In this document: positions 1-7,162 of the stretch, in pieces | Position numbering within the stretch: position 1 is the stretch's first letter | How the letters are laid out: each line of letters opens with the position of its first letter | NCBI GenBank assembly: GCA_009746045.1 | Contig: RPFO01000020.1 | Coordinates: forward strand, 1 to 55,472 | Length of the DNA stretch: 55,472 nucleotides | Source: Mesostigma viride | Lineage: Eukaryota > Streptophyta > Mesostigmatophyceae > Mesostigmatales > Mesostigmataceae | Reading direction: 5' to 3' | Notes under the pieces: generated by a model | The model's database searches: none | The model's input: only the letters and a program-made list of their open reading frames with translations | What the model was told of the DNA's origin: nothing | Program-made: the position numbers and the translations under genes

Positions 1-1
1 G

Positions 2-802
2 ACCCTGGTTCGCGTGATCGAGTACATCTACGGCGAGGACGCTGGCCAGGTGTCTAACAACATCGAGGCCACCTTCGGCCTGGCGCAAGTGGCGGACAAG
101 TACGCCGTCTTCAGCTACGAGCTGAACGACCACTTCCGGCTGGAGCTCTCCGAGTTCCTGTCGCTCACCAGCGGGGAGCGCATCACCCTGGCGCAGAAGC
201 ACAAGGGGGCCATCAGCGTCGCCTGGAAGGCGCCCTTCCTGGCGGCCGGCAACCGCCCGTTCTGGAAATCGGACAACGCCAACGCCATCTTCCGCCGCCT
301 CGTGCCCTTCCCCTTCGACAAGAGGCCGCCCGGCCAGGACACCACGCTCGACCAGCGGATCCAGAAGGACATCGGCACCATCCTCGTGAAGGCCAACCGG
401 GCCTACCGCTCCTTCTGCGCCAAGCTGGGCTCCAGGGAGGTCCACGCGATCCTCCCCCTGGAGTTCACCCTGTGGCGCAGTACTGCCCAGGAGTCCGGCA
501 GCGCCCTCGAGTCCTTCTTCGCGACCGTGTCCTCCCTGGTGCTGAACGAGGAGGCGTACTGCCCGTGGGAGGTGTTCACGAGGAAGTTCCAGGAGTGGCT
601 GAGGATGCGCGACGCCCGTGCGAGGGTCGTCCTTGACGACGACTACTACAGGCACGTCTTCTCCCAGCGCGGCATCCGCGTGAACTTCGGGGATAAGGAG
701 TTCAAGTTCTACCCGCGCAACTCCATCCGCCGCAGGAGGGCCTTCTACGTGTACGGCGTGGACTTCGAGGAGGAGGAGGATGTCGCCCGCGCCGATGTCT
801 GA
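2..802 (+). CDS. D5-like superfamily 3 helicase, C-terminal part (5' end outside window)
   Basis: This is the C-terminal end of a D5-type primase-helicase, the hexameric SF3 helicase that unwinds viral DNA at replication. The frame is open to the first bases of the window, so the start and the Walker A/B region lie upstream. Visible are a segment with SGERITLAQKHKGA followed by LAAGNRPFWKSDNANAIFRRL. This matches the D5 pattern of a conserved Lys/Arg stretch, the polar sensor (AGN) and the arginine-finger region (RRL) after Walker B. The last ~130 residues are a winged-helix-like tail ending in an acidic stretch (EEEED). A separate AEP primase lies at 8119-9587, so primase and helicase may be split in this virus. 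The family is clear; the N-terminal domain make-up cannot be seen. Confidence 0.85.
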   Translation, partial: TLVRVIEYIYGEDAGQVSNNIEATFGLAQVADKYAVFSYELNDHFRLELSEFLSLTSGERITLAQKHKGAISVAWKAPFLAAGNRPFWKSDNANAIFRRLVPFPFDKRPPGQDTTLDQRIQKDIGTILVKANRAYRSFCAKLGSREVHAILPLEFTLWRSTAQESGSALESFFATVSSLVLNEEAYCPWEVFTRKFQEWLRMRDARARVVLDDDYYRHVFSQRGIRVNFGDKEFKFYPRNSIRRRRAFYVYGVDFEEEEDVARADV

Positions 803-1027
803 AAGCCTTAGGGTGGCTGTCACCGTGGCTAAGGCACCCCTCGATAGCCAGCCCTCGATGCATGTAGTGCATTCCCAGTATGTAGCAGATGCCCTGTAGT
901 CCGGGAATGGACGCGAGCTGCGTGTTCCGCTCGCCTTGACAGCACAAATTGTGCGTAAAATGCCCTTTATAATAAAGCAACTCCTTTATTGATAATAAAG
1001 TTTGTATGAGTATTGGTAGCACACAAA
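803..1027. other. intergenic region, AT-rich at its right end
   Basis: No supported gene. It holds a 13 bp perfect inverted repeat (GCACAA-A-TTGTGC, about 942-954) and an AT-rich tract (about 961-1005) with several AATAAAG/CTTTAT elements that can pair. The tract may act as transcript end of the helicase gene, promoter of the next gene, or both. Confidence 0.4.
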
Positions 1028-1258
1028 ATGACCTCTTTGATGTTGGCCCATCCCCATTGGATGTCCGCCCCGCGGCCTATCCCAACTAGGCCTCCCATTG
1101 GCCGCGGGGGCGCCCCCATCCGTTCCTTGTCCCCCGTGCTGGCCGTCCTGGACGAGCTGGGTATAAATGTGAGATTGTACAATGAGGAGGTGGTAGGCGA
1201 GCTTCTGCTGGGTCTCGTCATTTTGTGGCTTGTCCAGTCTGTCCGTGGGCGCGGGTGA
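1028..1258 (+). CDS. small putative membrane-anchored protein (76 aa), unrecognised
   Basis: I do not recognise this gene. The ATG at 1028 follows an AT-rich promoter-like tract. Residues ~1-40 are Pro/Arg-rich. A hydrophobic stretch near the C-terminus (LLLGLVILWLVQSV) could be a single membrane anchor, giving a tail-anchored layout. Its 3' end overlaps the 3' end of the converging gene on the other strand (1218-1613) by about 40 bases. The small size leaves real doubt that it is translated. Confidence 0.4.
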   Translation: MTSLMLAHPHWMSAPRPIPTRPPIGRGGAPIRSLSPVLAVLDELGINVRLYNEEVVGELLLGLVILWLVQSVRGRG

Positions 1259-1613
1259 GATTCAGGCCCACACGCCGAAGGGAATCGAACGCCCCCGGAC
1301 GCTTCCTCGTCTTTGTCTCGGGCCCCCACTCGATGTACAAGCGGCAGCCGCCGATCTGCTTGACTCGAAACCCCCGCCGAAACAGTCGCTTCCCCACCTG
1401 TCGCACGATGTCGTGGGGAGAGTAGATGGGCAGCCCGAATTGATACACTGGTACGGTGTAGAAAGCGAACTGGCGTCCGTGCCGGGCGTTTGCCTCGATC
1501 ACGAGCTCCGCCGCGTGCAGTAGGCGCTCCTCCACGACACGGCTGCCGCGCTCGGCCTCTTTCGATATCGAGTACGCGCGTTTCGCGGTCACTGTCGGCT
1601 TTGAATGGAACAT
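1218..1613 (-). CDS. conserved giant-virus protein, DUF5759-like (131 aa)
   Basis: The chosen start is MFHSKPTV at 1613, because the longer open frame upstream runs antisense through the next gene. The C-terminal half carries YTVPVYQFGLPIYSPHDIV, then a GFRV segment and an RLYIEW end. This is the pattern I recall for a short family restricted to large DNA viruses: VP..xGxPxY..., ...GF.V....LxIxW, listed as DUF5759. Its function is unknown; the basic N-terminal helix and small C-terminal module have been found in many phycodna- and mimi-like genomes. The family name is from memory. The gene is divergent from 1626-2126, and the two starts are 12 bases apart. Confidence 0.6.
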   Translation of the reverse strand: MFHSKPTVTAKRAYSISKEAERGSRVVEERLLHAAELVIEANARHGRQFAFYTVPVYQFGLPIYSPHDIVRQVGKRLFRRGFRVKQIGGCRLYIEWGPETKTRKRPGAFDSLRRVGLNLTRAHGQTGQATK

Positions 1614-1617
1614 CCTG

Positions 1618-1623
1618 ATATAG
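1618..1623 (+). promoter_or_regulatory. ATATAG element directly upstream of a start codon
   Basis: ATATAG lies 2 bases before the ATG at 1626. The same hexamer stands 0 bases before the ATG at 14022 and 4 bases before the ATG at 15054, and again in the repeat copies. The recurrence at starts in GC-rich DNA suggests a promoter/initiator element. Confidence 0.4.
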
Positions 1624-1625
1624 AC

Positions 1626-2126
1626 ATGGACGATAACAATGGGGTCCAGCCGGGCGGGTCCAATGCGATCATCATCCCCCGCGCCTCCAATGACACCGTG
1701 CACGTGCACACCATGGCGGAAAACTGGAGCTTCCAGGCCATCGGGAAGTTGCTGGGGGGCCAACCGTCACTCTATGACATCCTGAAGCCCCTCAATTCCT
1801 CCACGCGTCTTTCTGTGGGCGTGTACTACGCGCATCCGGAGCACGGTCACAACCAGACCGCGTCCAAGATTATCGGCCACCCCATTCACGGGGACGTGTT
1901 GCTCATAAAGACATACGATGACGGAGAGTCGCCCACCAAGGTCAGGTGCATCACCGAGTACGATCTGGGGGTGGCGGTGCGGTCGCCCAAGGACTTGTGG
2001 CTGCCCGTGCTGTGCGCGGAGACCCAAGAGGGGCGAGCCGCCCCCGCGCCCACGTGCAGGAGGTGTGGGAGGCCTTACTCTAGCACCGTCTCCAGGGAAG
2101 ACGTGTGTGCGTGCACTTTTCCGTAG
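1626..2126 (+). CDS. hypothetical protein with C-terminal zinc-ribbon-like motif (166 aa)
   Basis: The start at 1626 is preferred over 1605 because it follows an ATATAG element also seen before other genes here, and it avoids overlap with the divergent gene. The central part (SVGVYYAHPEHGHNQTAS, then GHPIHGDVLLIK) loosely resembles DUF3846-type proteins of phages and viruses (a small module with N-x-x-A and GxxxxGxVLL). That match is weak. The C-terminus has CRRCGRPYSS and CAC, a possible four-cysteine metal site. Function unknown. Confidence 0.6.
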   Translation: MDDNNGVQPGGSNAIIIPRASNDTVHVHTMAENWSFQAIGKLLGGQPSLYDILKPLNSSTRLSVGVYYAHPEHGHNQTASKIIGHPIHGDVLLIKTYDDGESPTKVRCITEYDLGVAVRSPKDLWLPVLCAETQEGRAAPAPTCRRCGRPYSSTVSREDVCACTFP

Positions 2127-2135
2127 CGAGCCAAA

Positions 2136-2146
2136 AATTTATTTAT
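2136..2146 (+). promoter_or_regulatory. AATTTATTTAT promoter-like element
   Basis: This AT tract ends one base before the ATG at 2148, inside otherwise GC-rich DNA. AATTTAT also occurs at 6302-6308 (ATG at 6316) and 7991-7997 (ATG at 8016), so it is a candidate late promoter element of this virus. Confidence 0.4.
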
Positions 2147-2147
2147 C

Positions 2148-2408
2148 ATGTATCAATACAATACAGTGGCGATGATGCTGTCAATGCAACCACCCAATGC
2201 AAAGGACGCGCGGCGCCAGCAGGAACAGCAGTCCGGGGGGGTGTCCCCCATGACCATCGCCGCCCTCGTGGCGATCGCGGTCGGGGCGTATTTCATCTGG
2301 CGCCGCTCGTCCAACTCGAATGGCGTGCTGTACACGATCCCTGCCGGGCGCGGCCCGCCAGGGGAGATGGCGGCCTATGGCGCGGGCGAAGGCATGCTGA
2401 TTGGCTAA
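2148..2408 (+). CDS. small single-pass membrane protein (86 aa)
   Basis: I do not recognise the family. After a polar, Gln-rich start (~1-33) there is one membrane segment (about 34-51, MTIAALVAIAVGAYFIW) followed by RRSS, which suggests the positive side is just after the helix. The tail is Gly/Pro/Met-rich. Small proteins of this layout are common among virion membrane proteins of large DNA viruses, and a second one with the same TM-KRRSS order occurs in the repeat unit (27540-28188). Its stop codon overlaps the stop of the converging gene by four bases. Confidence 0.6.
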   Translation: MYQYNTVAMMLSMQPPNAKDARRQQEQQSGGVSPMTIAALVAIAVGAYFIWRRSSNSNGVLYTIPAGRGPPGEMAAYGAGEGMLIG

Positions 2409-3044
2409 GGCGGGGCGGCGGCCTCCTCCACCGCCACCTCGGTTTCGACGGCCACGTCCTCTTGGATGTCCCCTTGCACGCCTTGCTCGCCCGCCTCCTT
2501 GGCGTCCTGGATGCGCTTGTCGTTGAAGGCCTTCACCTTCTCTCTCTGCGAGTGGTAGCCGCCCATGATCTTGTTCAGACGCTCGTCCGAGTACTTGTGC
2601 TGGATCTCCCCCCGGAGCTCGTCCGGCAGGGGCAGCACCAGCCAATTGTACATGCTCACCACGAATATGTCAAAGCGGGGGTCCGCGCCCATCAGCTGGT
2701 CCGCGTGCTCGCCCGCCTTCTCCACCGTCTCGAACACGCCGCGGATCTTCAGCGCCATGTGGTTGCTCTGGGGGGGCACGACGACGCTCACCACCGCGTA
2801 ACACTGCCCCGGGACGTGCAGGTGGGGGGGTCGGGGCTCGCCTCCTGCGTCTTGCGAACCTCGGCCGGGGGGTGGACACGGGCACGGGGGGGTCGACGCT
2901 TGTGGCCGCCTGCGGTTGCGGCGGCGGCGGGCCGTCCGCGAAATCGGGCATCTGCCCGGAGGACTGGAACCGCTCGTGCTCCTCCTGGGTCAGCACGATG
3001 GGGGCGCCGACGCTCATGTTCATGAACTTGCCCTTGCCCTCCAT
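2405..3044 (-). CDS. conserved giant-virus protein, DUF5832-like; frame broken at C-runs
   Basis: The N-terminal part starts at 3044 (MEGKGKFMNMSVGAPIVLT), ahead of a proline-rich linker. The C-terminal part (frame 2405-2794) has SNHMALKIRGVFETVEKA, DPRFDIFVVSMYNWLVLP and SDERLNKIMGGY. That is the signature I recall for DUF5832, a family of large DNA viruses with no assigned function: KIRGVF.t...A, dP.FDI.V..MY.WL.lP. Two frame changes between about 2820 and 2880, both in runs of G/C, separate the halves; when frames are compared, the conserved segment just before VVSVVV reads through in a third frame. Because these are homopolymers, sequencing error is likelier than decay. The 3' end overlaps the previous gene's stop. 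Confidence 0.65.
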
Positions 3045-3132
3045 CCTCGCCCGGTGCCTTACCTTGTGCGAGAAAAACTATTTGCGCGTGTAAGCGAATC
3101 CGCCTGCCCTCCCGTACCGTCTCCTGTCCCTC

Positions 3133-4161
3133 CTAGGCAAAGGGTTCGGGGCACATGATGCCGTAGACCTTCTTCATGCGGTCCCTGTACAATTTCACGA
3201 ACGCGTCACCGGGGGTCAGGCGATTGCGCCACCACTCCTCCGCGACCACGTTCGCGACGATGTCGTCGTCCTCCTTCAGCGGCAACGCGTTCAACAGCCA
3301 GAACAGGAAGTCCCACGCAGGGTCCGTCAGGATGTTGCGAGACACCCGGCAGGTGAGGAGCGACTTGGTCGACTCGTACGGCTGCACGCTGAACCATAGG
3401 GCGAACACGGGCTTCTCGTGCCCGGATATCGCGAACCTCAGGCTGGCGGTGTACGGCAGGTGGAACTCGTTGTCGACCGAGATCGTGAGGGACCCTTTCG
3501 CGGGCGGCGGCGACGCCCTGCCCTCGTCAGGCATGAGGCCGAGGAGCAGGCGTCCCACGAGATCGGCGGTCACCGGATAGCTGTACACGCTCCTCCCGGT
3601 GAGAAGGCCCCCGGACCCGTCCGTCTCGGTCTTCACGTCGGTGCTCTTGTCGTCCACGATTTTCACCTTGTGGACGTGCGGGAGATGCACGTGGTCCAGT
3701 AGGTTCTCCATCACGATCATCGGATGCGCGCCGATGGACGAGGAGTACGAAAACGTACGGTATCCGTCGTCGGAGAACTCGGGCATGGTCGGCGGGGATG
3801 ACTCGCCGTCGCCGATGCCGGTGTTCACCCAGACCAGGTCCGTGTCCTCCTTCGCGTCCAGGTAGTTGTCTCCGTTGTTATGCTTGCCCCAGTACATCCC
3901 GTGGTACGCGCAACGGACGCGGCCGTCATCCACCCTGCAGTTGTGAGATAACCTAGCCCCGCGGTGTGGACACGCGTTCCTGACCGCTAGCGTTTCGTCC
4001 CTCTGTCGGTGGTTGTAGAGGAGGATCTCCTCGTTGTATATCTTCGTCACCTTCGGCTCTCCCGGCTTGCGGCCCACGCACACCCACTTGTCGGGGTGCT
4101 CGTTCGATGCGGACGGTCTGCGTCTCGTCACGACCGCGCAAGTGTGCAATGCCCCCGCCAT
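3133..4161 (-). CDS. Rieske [2Fe-2S] non-heme iron oxygenase (342 aa)
   Basis: This is an alpha-subunit-like Rieske oxygenase, which uses electrons passed from a [2Fe-2S] cluster to a mononuclear iron to hydroxylate or cleave a ring or chain. The Rieske site is complete: CPHRGARL (residues ~64-71), then CAYHGMYW about 18 residues on (C-x-H ... C-x-x-H). The mononuclear iron site is also visible: NLLDHVHLPHVH, giving D-x2-H-x4-H. Size and order fit the group that includes pheophorbide a oxygenase and related chloroplast or cyanobacterial enzymes, but the substrate cannot be read from the sequence. No transit peptide is evident. Such an enzyme is unusual in a virus; pigment or sterol/lipid metabolism of the host is a guess. 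The gene is intact and divergent from nothing close by (53 bases to the next gene on the same strand). Confidence 0.88.
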   Translation of the reverse strand: MAGALHTCAVVTRRRPSASNEHPDKWVCVGRKPGEPKVTKIYNEEILLYNHRQRDETLAVRNACPHRGARLSHNCRVDDGRVRCAYHGMYWGKHNNGDNYLDAKEDTDLVWVNTGIGDGESSPPTMPEFSDDGYRTFSYSSSIGAHPMIVMENLLDHVHLPHVHKVKIVDDKSTDVKTETDGSGGLLTGRSVYSYPVTADLVGRLLLGLMPDEGRASPPPAKGSLTISVDNEFHLPYTASLRFAISGHEKPVFALWFSVQPYESTKSLLTCRVSRNILTDPAWDFLFWLLNALPLKEDDDIVANVVAEEWWRNRLTPGDAFVKLYRDRMKKVYGIMCPEPFA

Positions 4162-4213
4162 GTCTTTCTACGCGGAAAGAAATTGTAGGTGTCCGTGTAA
4201 GCGATGGCCGACG

Positions 4214-4747
4214 TCAGTAGTCGTCGAAGAAGCTGCCGTCGTCCCCCAGGATGTTGGAGCCGTCCAGCCTTTCTACGTTCTGCTTGCGGTGGCACACCGT
4301 GTAGGCCGGGTGCGGGATGACCGAGTTGTCAGGCTGCTCGTCGCCCAGGAACACGCGCGCGTACCTCTCGTAATCGTCCAGATTGGAGTACACGCTGTTC
4401 AGCTTCCCCAAGCGGTTGGCCACGTCCCGGTTGATGGAGTCGACCACCTCCCAGATGCCGCTGAGGTCGCCGGTCTCCACGGCGCGCCGCTCGAGGAAGG
4501 ACGCGTCCGAGCGGAGGCCGTACACCATCCGGATCATCTGCGCCACTTCGTCCTCCAGCACGTCCACGCCCCAGGAAGCCGTAACGCCCTGCTGGATGGC
4601 CTGGATGTTAGAGAGGCGGAACAGCTCGGTGTGCACCGGGTAAGCGGACGCGGCGAGGTCGGGATCGGACATCCTTGCCACCCCCCCGGCGATCCCGCCG
4701 TACATGGTGGAAATGGTGGCATTGGGCACGTTCTCCACGGGATGCAT
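4214..4747 (-). CDS. hypothetical viral protein (177 aa), possibly DUF5761-like
   Basis: An intact frame starting at 4747. The core has ELFRLSNIQAIQQGVTASW and DEVAQMIRMVYGLRSDASF. This resembles a helical pattern (SxxNIxxIQ..i...V ... i..iMr.iY) that I associate with a short family in chloroviruses and relatives, recalled as DUF5761. The link is tentative. Helix-rich, acidic C-terminus (GDDGSFFDDY). It is divergent from the resolvase gene, with a 33-base AT-rich spacer (4748-4780) that must serve both promoters. Confidence 0.6.
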   Translation of the reverse strand: MHPVENVPNATISTMYGGIAGGVARMSDPDLAASAYPVHTELFRLSNIQAIQQGVTASWGVDVLEDEVAQMIRMVYGLRSDASFLERRAVETGDLSGIWEVVDSINRDVANRLGKLNSVYSNLDDYERYARVFLGDEQPDNSVIPHPAYTVCHRKQNVERLDGSNILGDDGSFFDDY

Positions 4748-4780
4748 TTTATATTACCCCATAATATTAAATTGCCGTCC
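4748..4780. promoter_or_regulatory. AT-rich divergent promoter region
   Basis: A 33-base spacer between two divergent start codons, rich in TATATTA/ATAATATTAAAT-type sequence while flanking DNA is GC-rich. It must hold the start signals for both the 177-aa protein and the Holliday junction resolvase. Confidence 0.55.
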
Positions 4781-5383
4781 ATGATTGTGCTCAGCTTTGA
4801 CGTGGGGATCGCCAACCTGGCCTACTGCGTCGTCAAGCTGACCGACGGGGACGGGAACGAGTACGCCAAAGGCCTCCCCTTCGAGATCCTGGGCTGGGAA
4901 GTGATCGACCTGAACGCGCGGTCCCTGGACGAGGCGTGCAGGAAGCTGCCGGGGGAGCTCCTGAAACGCATCGACGTGCTCGGGTGCGCGGACAAGGTCA
5001 TCATCGAGAGGCAGACGAAGACCAACGTGAAGATGAAGGTGATGAGCCACGCCCTGCAGGTCTTCTTCGAGAGCCATCTGGTCCTGCGCCCGGTGGTCAG
5101 CGACCTGATGAAGCCCATGGTGGTCGAGTTCTCGTCCCCGCTGAAGAAGCTGAGCGTGTACTCGGGCCCCCCGATCGCCTGCTCCATTCAGAACTCGTAC
5201 AGGAGGAACAAGAAGATGGCCATCGAGCACACCCTCAAGATCCTGGAGAAGTACCCCGTGTTCGTCGAGTACTTCCACGCCCTCACCAAGAAGGACGACG
5301 CCGCCGACGCCCTCCTGCACGCCCTGGTGGCCCTGCACGAGCACTGGGGCGGCGCCCGAAAGCCCGTGTCTGTGGATGTCTGA
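4781..5383 (+). CDS. RuvC-like Holliday junction resolvase (poxvirus A22 type), 200 aa
   Basis: An RNase H-fold nuclease that cuts four-way DNA junctions, needed to resolve replication or recombination intermediates before packaging. The acidic metal-binding residues of the fold are present: Asp7 in SFDVGIANLAY (first strand), Glu in VIIERQT (~residue 75), and the Asp pair in KKDDAADALLHAL near the C-terminus. Length and order match the A22-type resolvases of pox-, asfar- and phycodna-like viruses. The ATG at 4781 is chosen because it places SFDVG at residues 5-9, as in the family; the frame upstream runs antisense through the neighbouring gene. Followed after 61 bases by the YqaJ nuclease, another recombination enzyme. 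Confidence 0.9.
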   Translation: MIVLSFDVGIANLAYCVVKLTDGDGNEYAKGLPFEILGWEVIDLNARSLDEACRKLPGELLKRIDVLGCADKVIIERQTKTNVKMKVMSHALQVFFESHLVLRPVVSDLMKPMVVEFSSPLKKLSVYSGPPIACSIQNSYRRNKKMAIEHTLKILEKYPVFVEYFHALTKKDDAADALLHALVALHEHWGGARKPVSVDV

Positions 5384-5444
5384 GTGCGGCTAGCCGGTCG
5401 CCAAAAAAATCCCCTCCCTGTATGCAAATGGGACGCGCGGCCAG

Positions 5445-6275
5445 ATGGCAGAACTCGTTGAGACACCGACGGAGCAGGCGGGCGAGGGGGGCGAGGAGTA
5501 CGTCCACCCCGTAGTCAGAGGCCTGCTGAACATGAAGACGGCGCCCCAGCACTCGCCCGAGTGGTTCGCGATACGTGACCGGATGTTGACCGCGTCCGAC
5601 GTGGCAGCCGCGATAGGAGCGAATCCGTATCAAAGCGTCGACAAACTTCTCCGGAAGAAGCTGGGGGATGACAAGTACGTGTTCCAGGGCAACGCGGCCA
5701 CTCGACACGGGAACGAGAACGAGGATGTGGCCGCGCAGGAGTACGCGCGCAGGACGGGGAAGAAGTGCCTCCAATTCGGCCTCATACCCCATCCCTTGCA
5801 CCCGTGGCTCGGGGGGAGCCCGGATCGCATCACCACCGACGGCGTCCTGGTGGAGATCAAGTGCCCCATCAAGCGGGACATCAAGCACGAAATACCCTCC
5901 TACTACCTCCCCCAGGTCCAGGTGCTTTTGGAGATCGTCAACCTGGAGATGTGCCATTTCGTGCAGTTCCGCCCGTCCAGCACCTGGGCGGAGATGGAGA
6001 TGGACATCCTGGAGGTCAAGCGGGACCGAAACTGGTTCCGCCAGAAGCTGCCTCTCATGCAGAAGTTCAGGGACGTGTGGGTAGAGGCTACCGAGAACGG
6101 GGGGCTGCAGTACCTGCACAAGAAGGGGGTCTTCTGCAGCAGCTCCTCGTCGGGGGACGAGTGCGAGGAGGACGCGGCCAATGGGAGGAAAAAGCGCCGG
6201 GTCGTGGAGGTCACTATCGACCCCCCCTTCCCGTTTATAGAGAGGCCAGCGGTGATGGACAGTGGGATCTCTTGA
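5445..6275 (+). CDS. YqaJ/lambda-exonuclease-type nuclease (276 aa)
   Basis: A PD-(D/E)xK nuclease of the YqaJ viral recombinase family, which degrades one strand from a duplex end to prepare single-strand annealing. Visible are SPEWFAIRDRMLTASDVAAA (the start of the fold), HGNENEDVAAQEYARRTG, the catalytic GGSPDRI followed by VLVEIKCPIKRD (D...ExK), and a YYLPQVQVLLEI helix. All family motifs are present in order between residues ~35 and 170. The C-terminal tail (~225-276) is Ser/acidic/Lys-rich, including KKRR, which may be a nuclear localisation signal. Together with the resolvase just upstream it forms a small recombination cluster. Confidence 0.9.
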   Translation: MAELVETPTEQAGEGGEEYVHPVVRGLLNMKTAPQHSPEWFAIRDRMLTASDVAAAIGANPYQSVDKLLRKKLGDDKYVFQGNAATRHGNENEDVAAQEYARRTGKKCLQFGLIPHPLHPWLGGSPDRITTDGVLVEIKCPIKRDIKHEIPSYYLPQVQVLLEIVNLEMCHFVQFRPSSTWAEMEMDILEVKRDRNWFRQKLPLMQKFRDVWVEATENGGLQYLHKKGVFCSSSSSGDECEEDAANGRKKRRVVEVTIDPPFPFIERPAVMDSGIS

Positions 6276-6301
6276 TGGAAGGGTGAATTCATTTCTCAAT
6301 T

Positions 6302-6308
6302 AATTTAT
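6302..6308 (+). promoter_or_regulatory. AATTTAT promoter-like element
   Basis: AATTTAT inside an AT-rich stretch (6286-6311), eight bases before the ATG at 6316; same element as at 2136 and 7991. Confidence 0.4.
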
Positions 6309-6315
6309 AAGACAC

Positions 6316-6573
6316 ATGACCGTTCGTCATGCCATCACCAGGTGTCAATTCCATAAGATCATGAAGGCCATGATGCACATGCCCGAGAATGACAGGATGT
6401 CCTTCTGCTCCGGGATCATCCGCGATTTGCAGACGGGCGCGTATGGGGTAGAAGAGGGCGCCGAGCGCGCCTTGGGAGAGCTCGTCCGAATGAGAGACAG
6501 AGACAGTCCCCCCTCCGCCTCCCGATGCACGCCATCCAAAGGAGGGGGCAGAAGGCATTTGAGGCCTTTTTAG
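6316..6573 (+). CDS. small hypothetical protein (85 aa)
   Basis: Unrecognised. The ATG at 6316 follows an AATTTAT element. Residues 1-62 look helical and mixed-charge (FHKIMKAMMHMPENDRMSF, then EEGAERALGELVRMRDRD); the remainder is Ser/Pro/Arg/Gly-rich. No cysteines in metal-site spacing and no membrane segment. It converges on the next gene (16 bases between the ends). Confidence 0.5.
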   Translation: MTVRHAITRCQFHKIMKAMMHMPENDRMSFCSGIIRDLQTGAYGVEEGAERALGELVRMRDRDSPPSASRCTPSKGGGRRHLRPF

Positions 6574-6588
6574 GAGCGGGCGGGGCTC

Positions 6589-6852
6589 TCAGCCCAACCT
6601 CGAGTGGGACAACGCGAAGTCCTCGAAGGCCGCGAACGTCAAGTCTTGAAGCAGCGGGTAACCGTACGCCGCGCACTGCTCCTTCAGCGTCAGGTAGAGA
6701 TTCAGCAGCTCGTCTCTGTACTGGCACTGAAAATGGTCCGGCAAGTCAGCAAGGGGGCGACACGTGTCGCAGCCCTCGCATCCATCGTCGCATCCCTTCC
6801 CTGGCGCGCATGTGCTGCTGTCATCCTTGGGGTGGGTGTTGCGGTTGTCCAT
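6589..6852 (-). CDS. small cysteine-rich protein with conserved helical C-terminus (87 aa)
   Basis: The ATG at 6852 (MDNRNTHPKDD) is used; an upstream TTG in frame is less likely. The N-terminal third has a dense cysteine cluster, CAPGKGCDDGCEGCDTC, a possible metal or disulfide site. The C-terminal half (YRDELLNLYLTLKEQC...LLQDLTFAAFEDFALSHS) is amphipathic helix and resembles short ORFs I have seen in other large DNA viruses, though I cannot name a family. Function unknown. Confidence 0.55.
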   Translation of the reverse strand: MDNRNTHPKDDSSTCAPGKGCDDGCEGCDTCRPLADLPDHFQCQYRDELLNLYLTLKEQCAAYGYPLLQDLTFAAFEDFALSHSRLG

Positions 6853-6914
6853 GATAGGGTGCAACGGACTTCGGGCGTGTGCGAGAGAGAGTTACCAGTC
6901 GCCGAGATTTCTTT

Positions 6915-7136
6915 TTACCACCCGTAGCCGCGGTACCCGCCCCTGGCTGGAAGCAGGGCCGACGGGACGTACAGCCCCAGCACGAGCGCCACCAGCCAGA
7001 ACGGCGTGAGCGTCTGCCGCGCGCCGACCCCGAACTTCATGGGGCGCCCGTCCGGCTCGAACATGCACGCGGGTTTCGCGCGCAGGAGCAGGTAGGACGC
7101 CGCGAAGAAGACCAGGAGAGACGGCAACGTGTCCAT
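6915..7136 (-). CDS. small membrane protein, two TM segments (73 aa)
   Basis: It starts at 7136 (MDTLPSLLVFF). Hydrophobic segment 1 covers residues ~5-18, a Cys-containing loop follows (ACMFEPDGRPMKFG), segment 2 covers ~45-62 (FWLVALVLGLYVPSALL), and the tail is GGYRGYGW. The layout and size recall short virion membrane proteins of large DNA viruses. No family named. The spacer to the next gene (7137-7162) includes an AATTTTAT tract. Confidence 0.55.
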   Translation of the reverse strand: MDTLPSLLVFFAASYLLLRAKPACMFEPDGRPMKFGVGARQTLTPFWLVALVLGLYVPSALLPARGGYRGYGW

Positions 7137-7162
7137 CGTCAGGTTGCTATTAGACGAGAATT

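Noticed and set aside
702-1022. 106-codon minus-strand frame
   Set aside because: Half lies antisense to the helicase end and the rest in AT-rich spacer; no motif and no start context.
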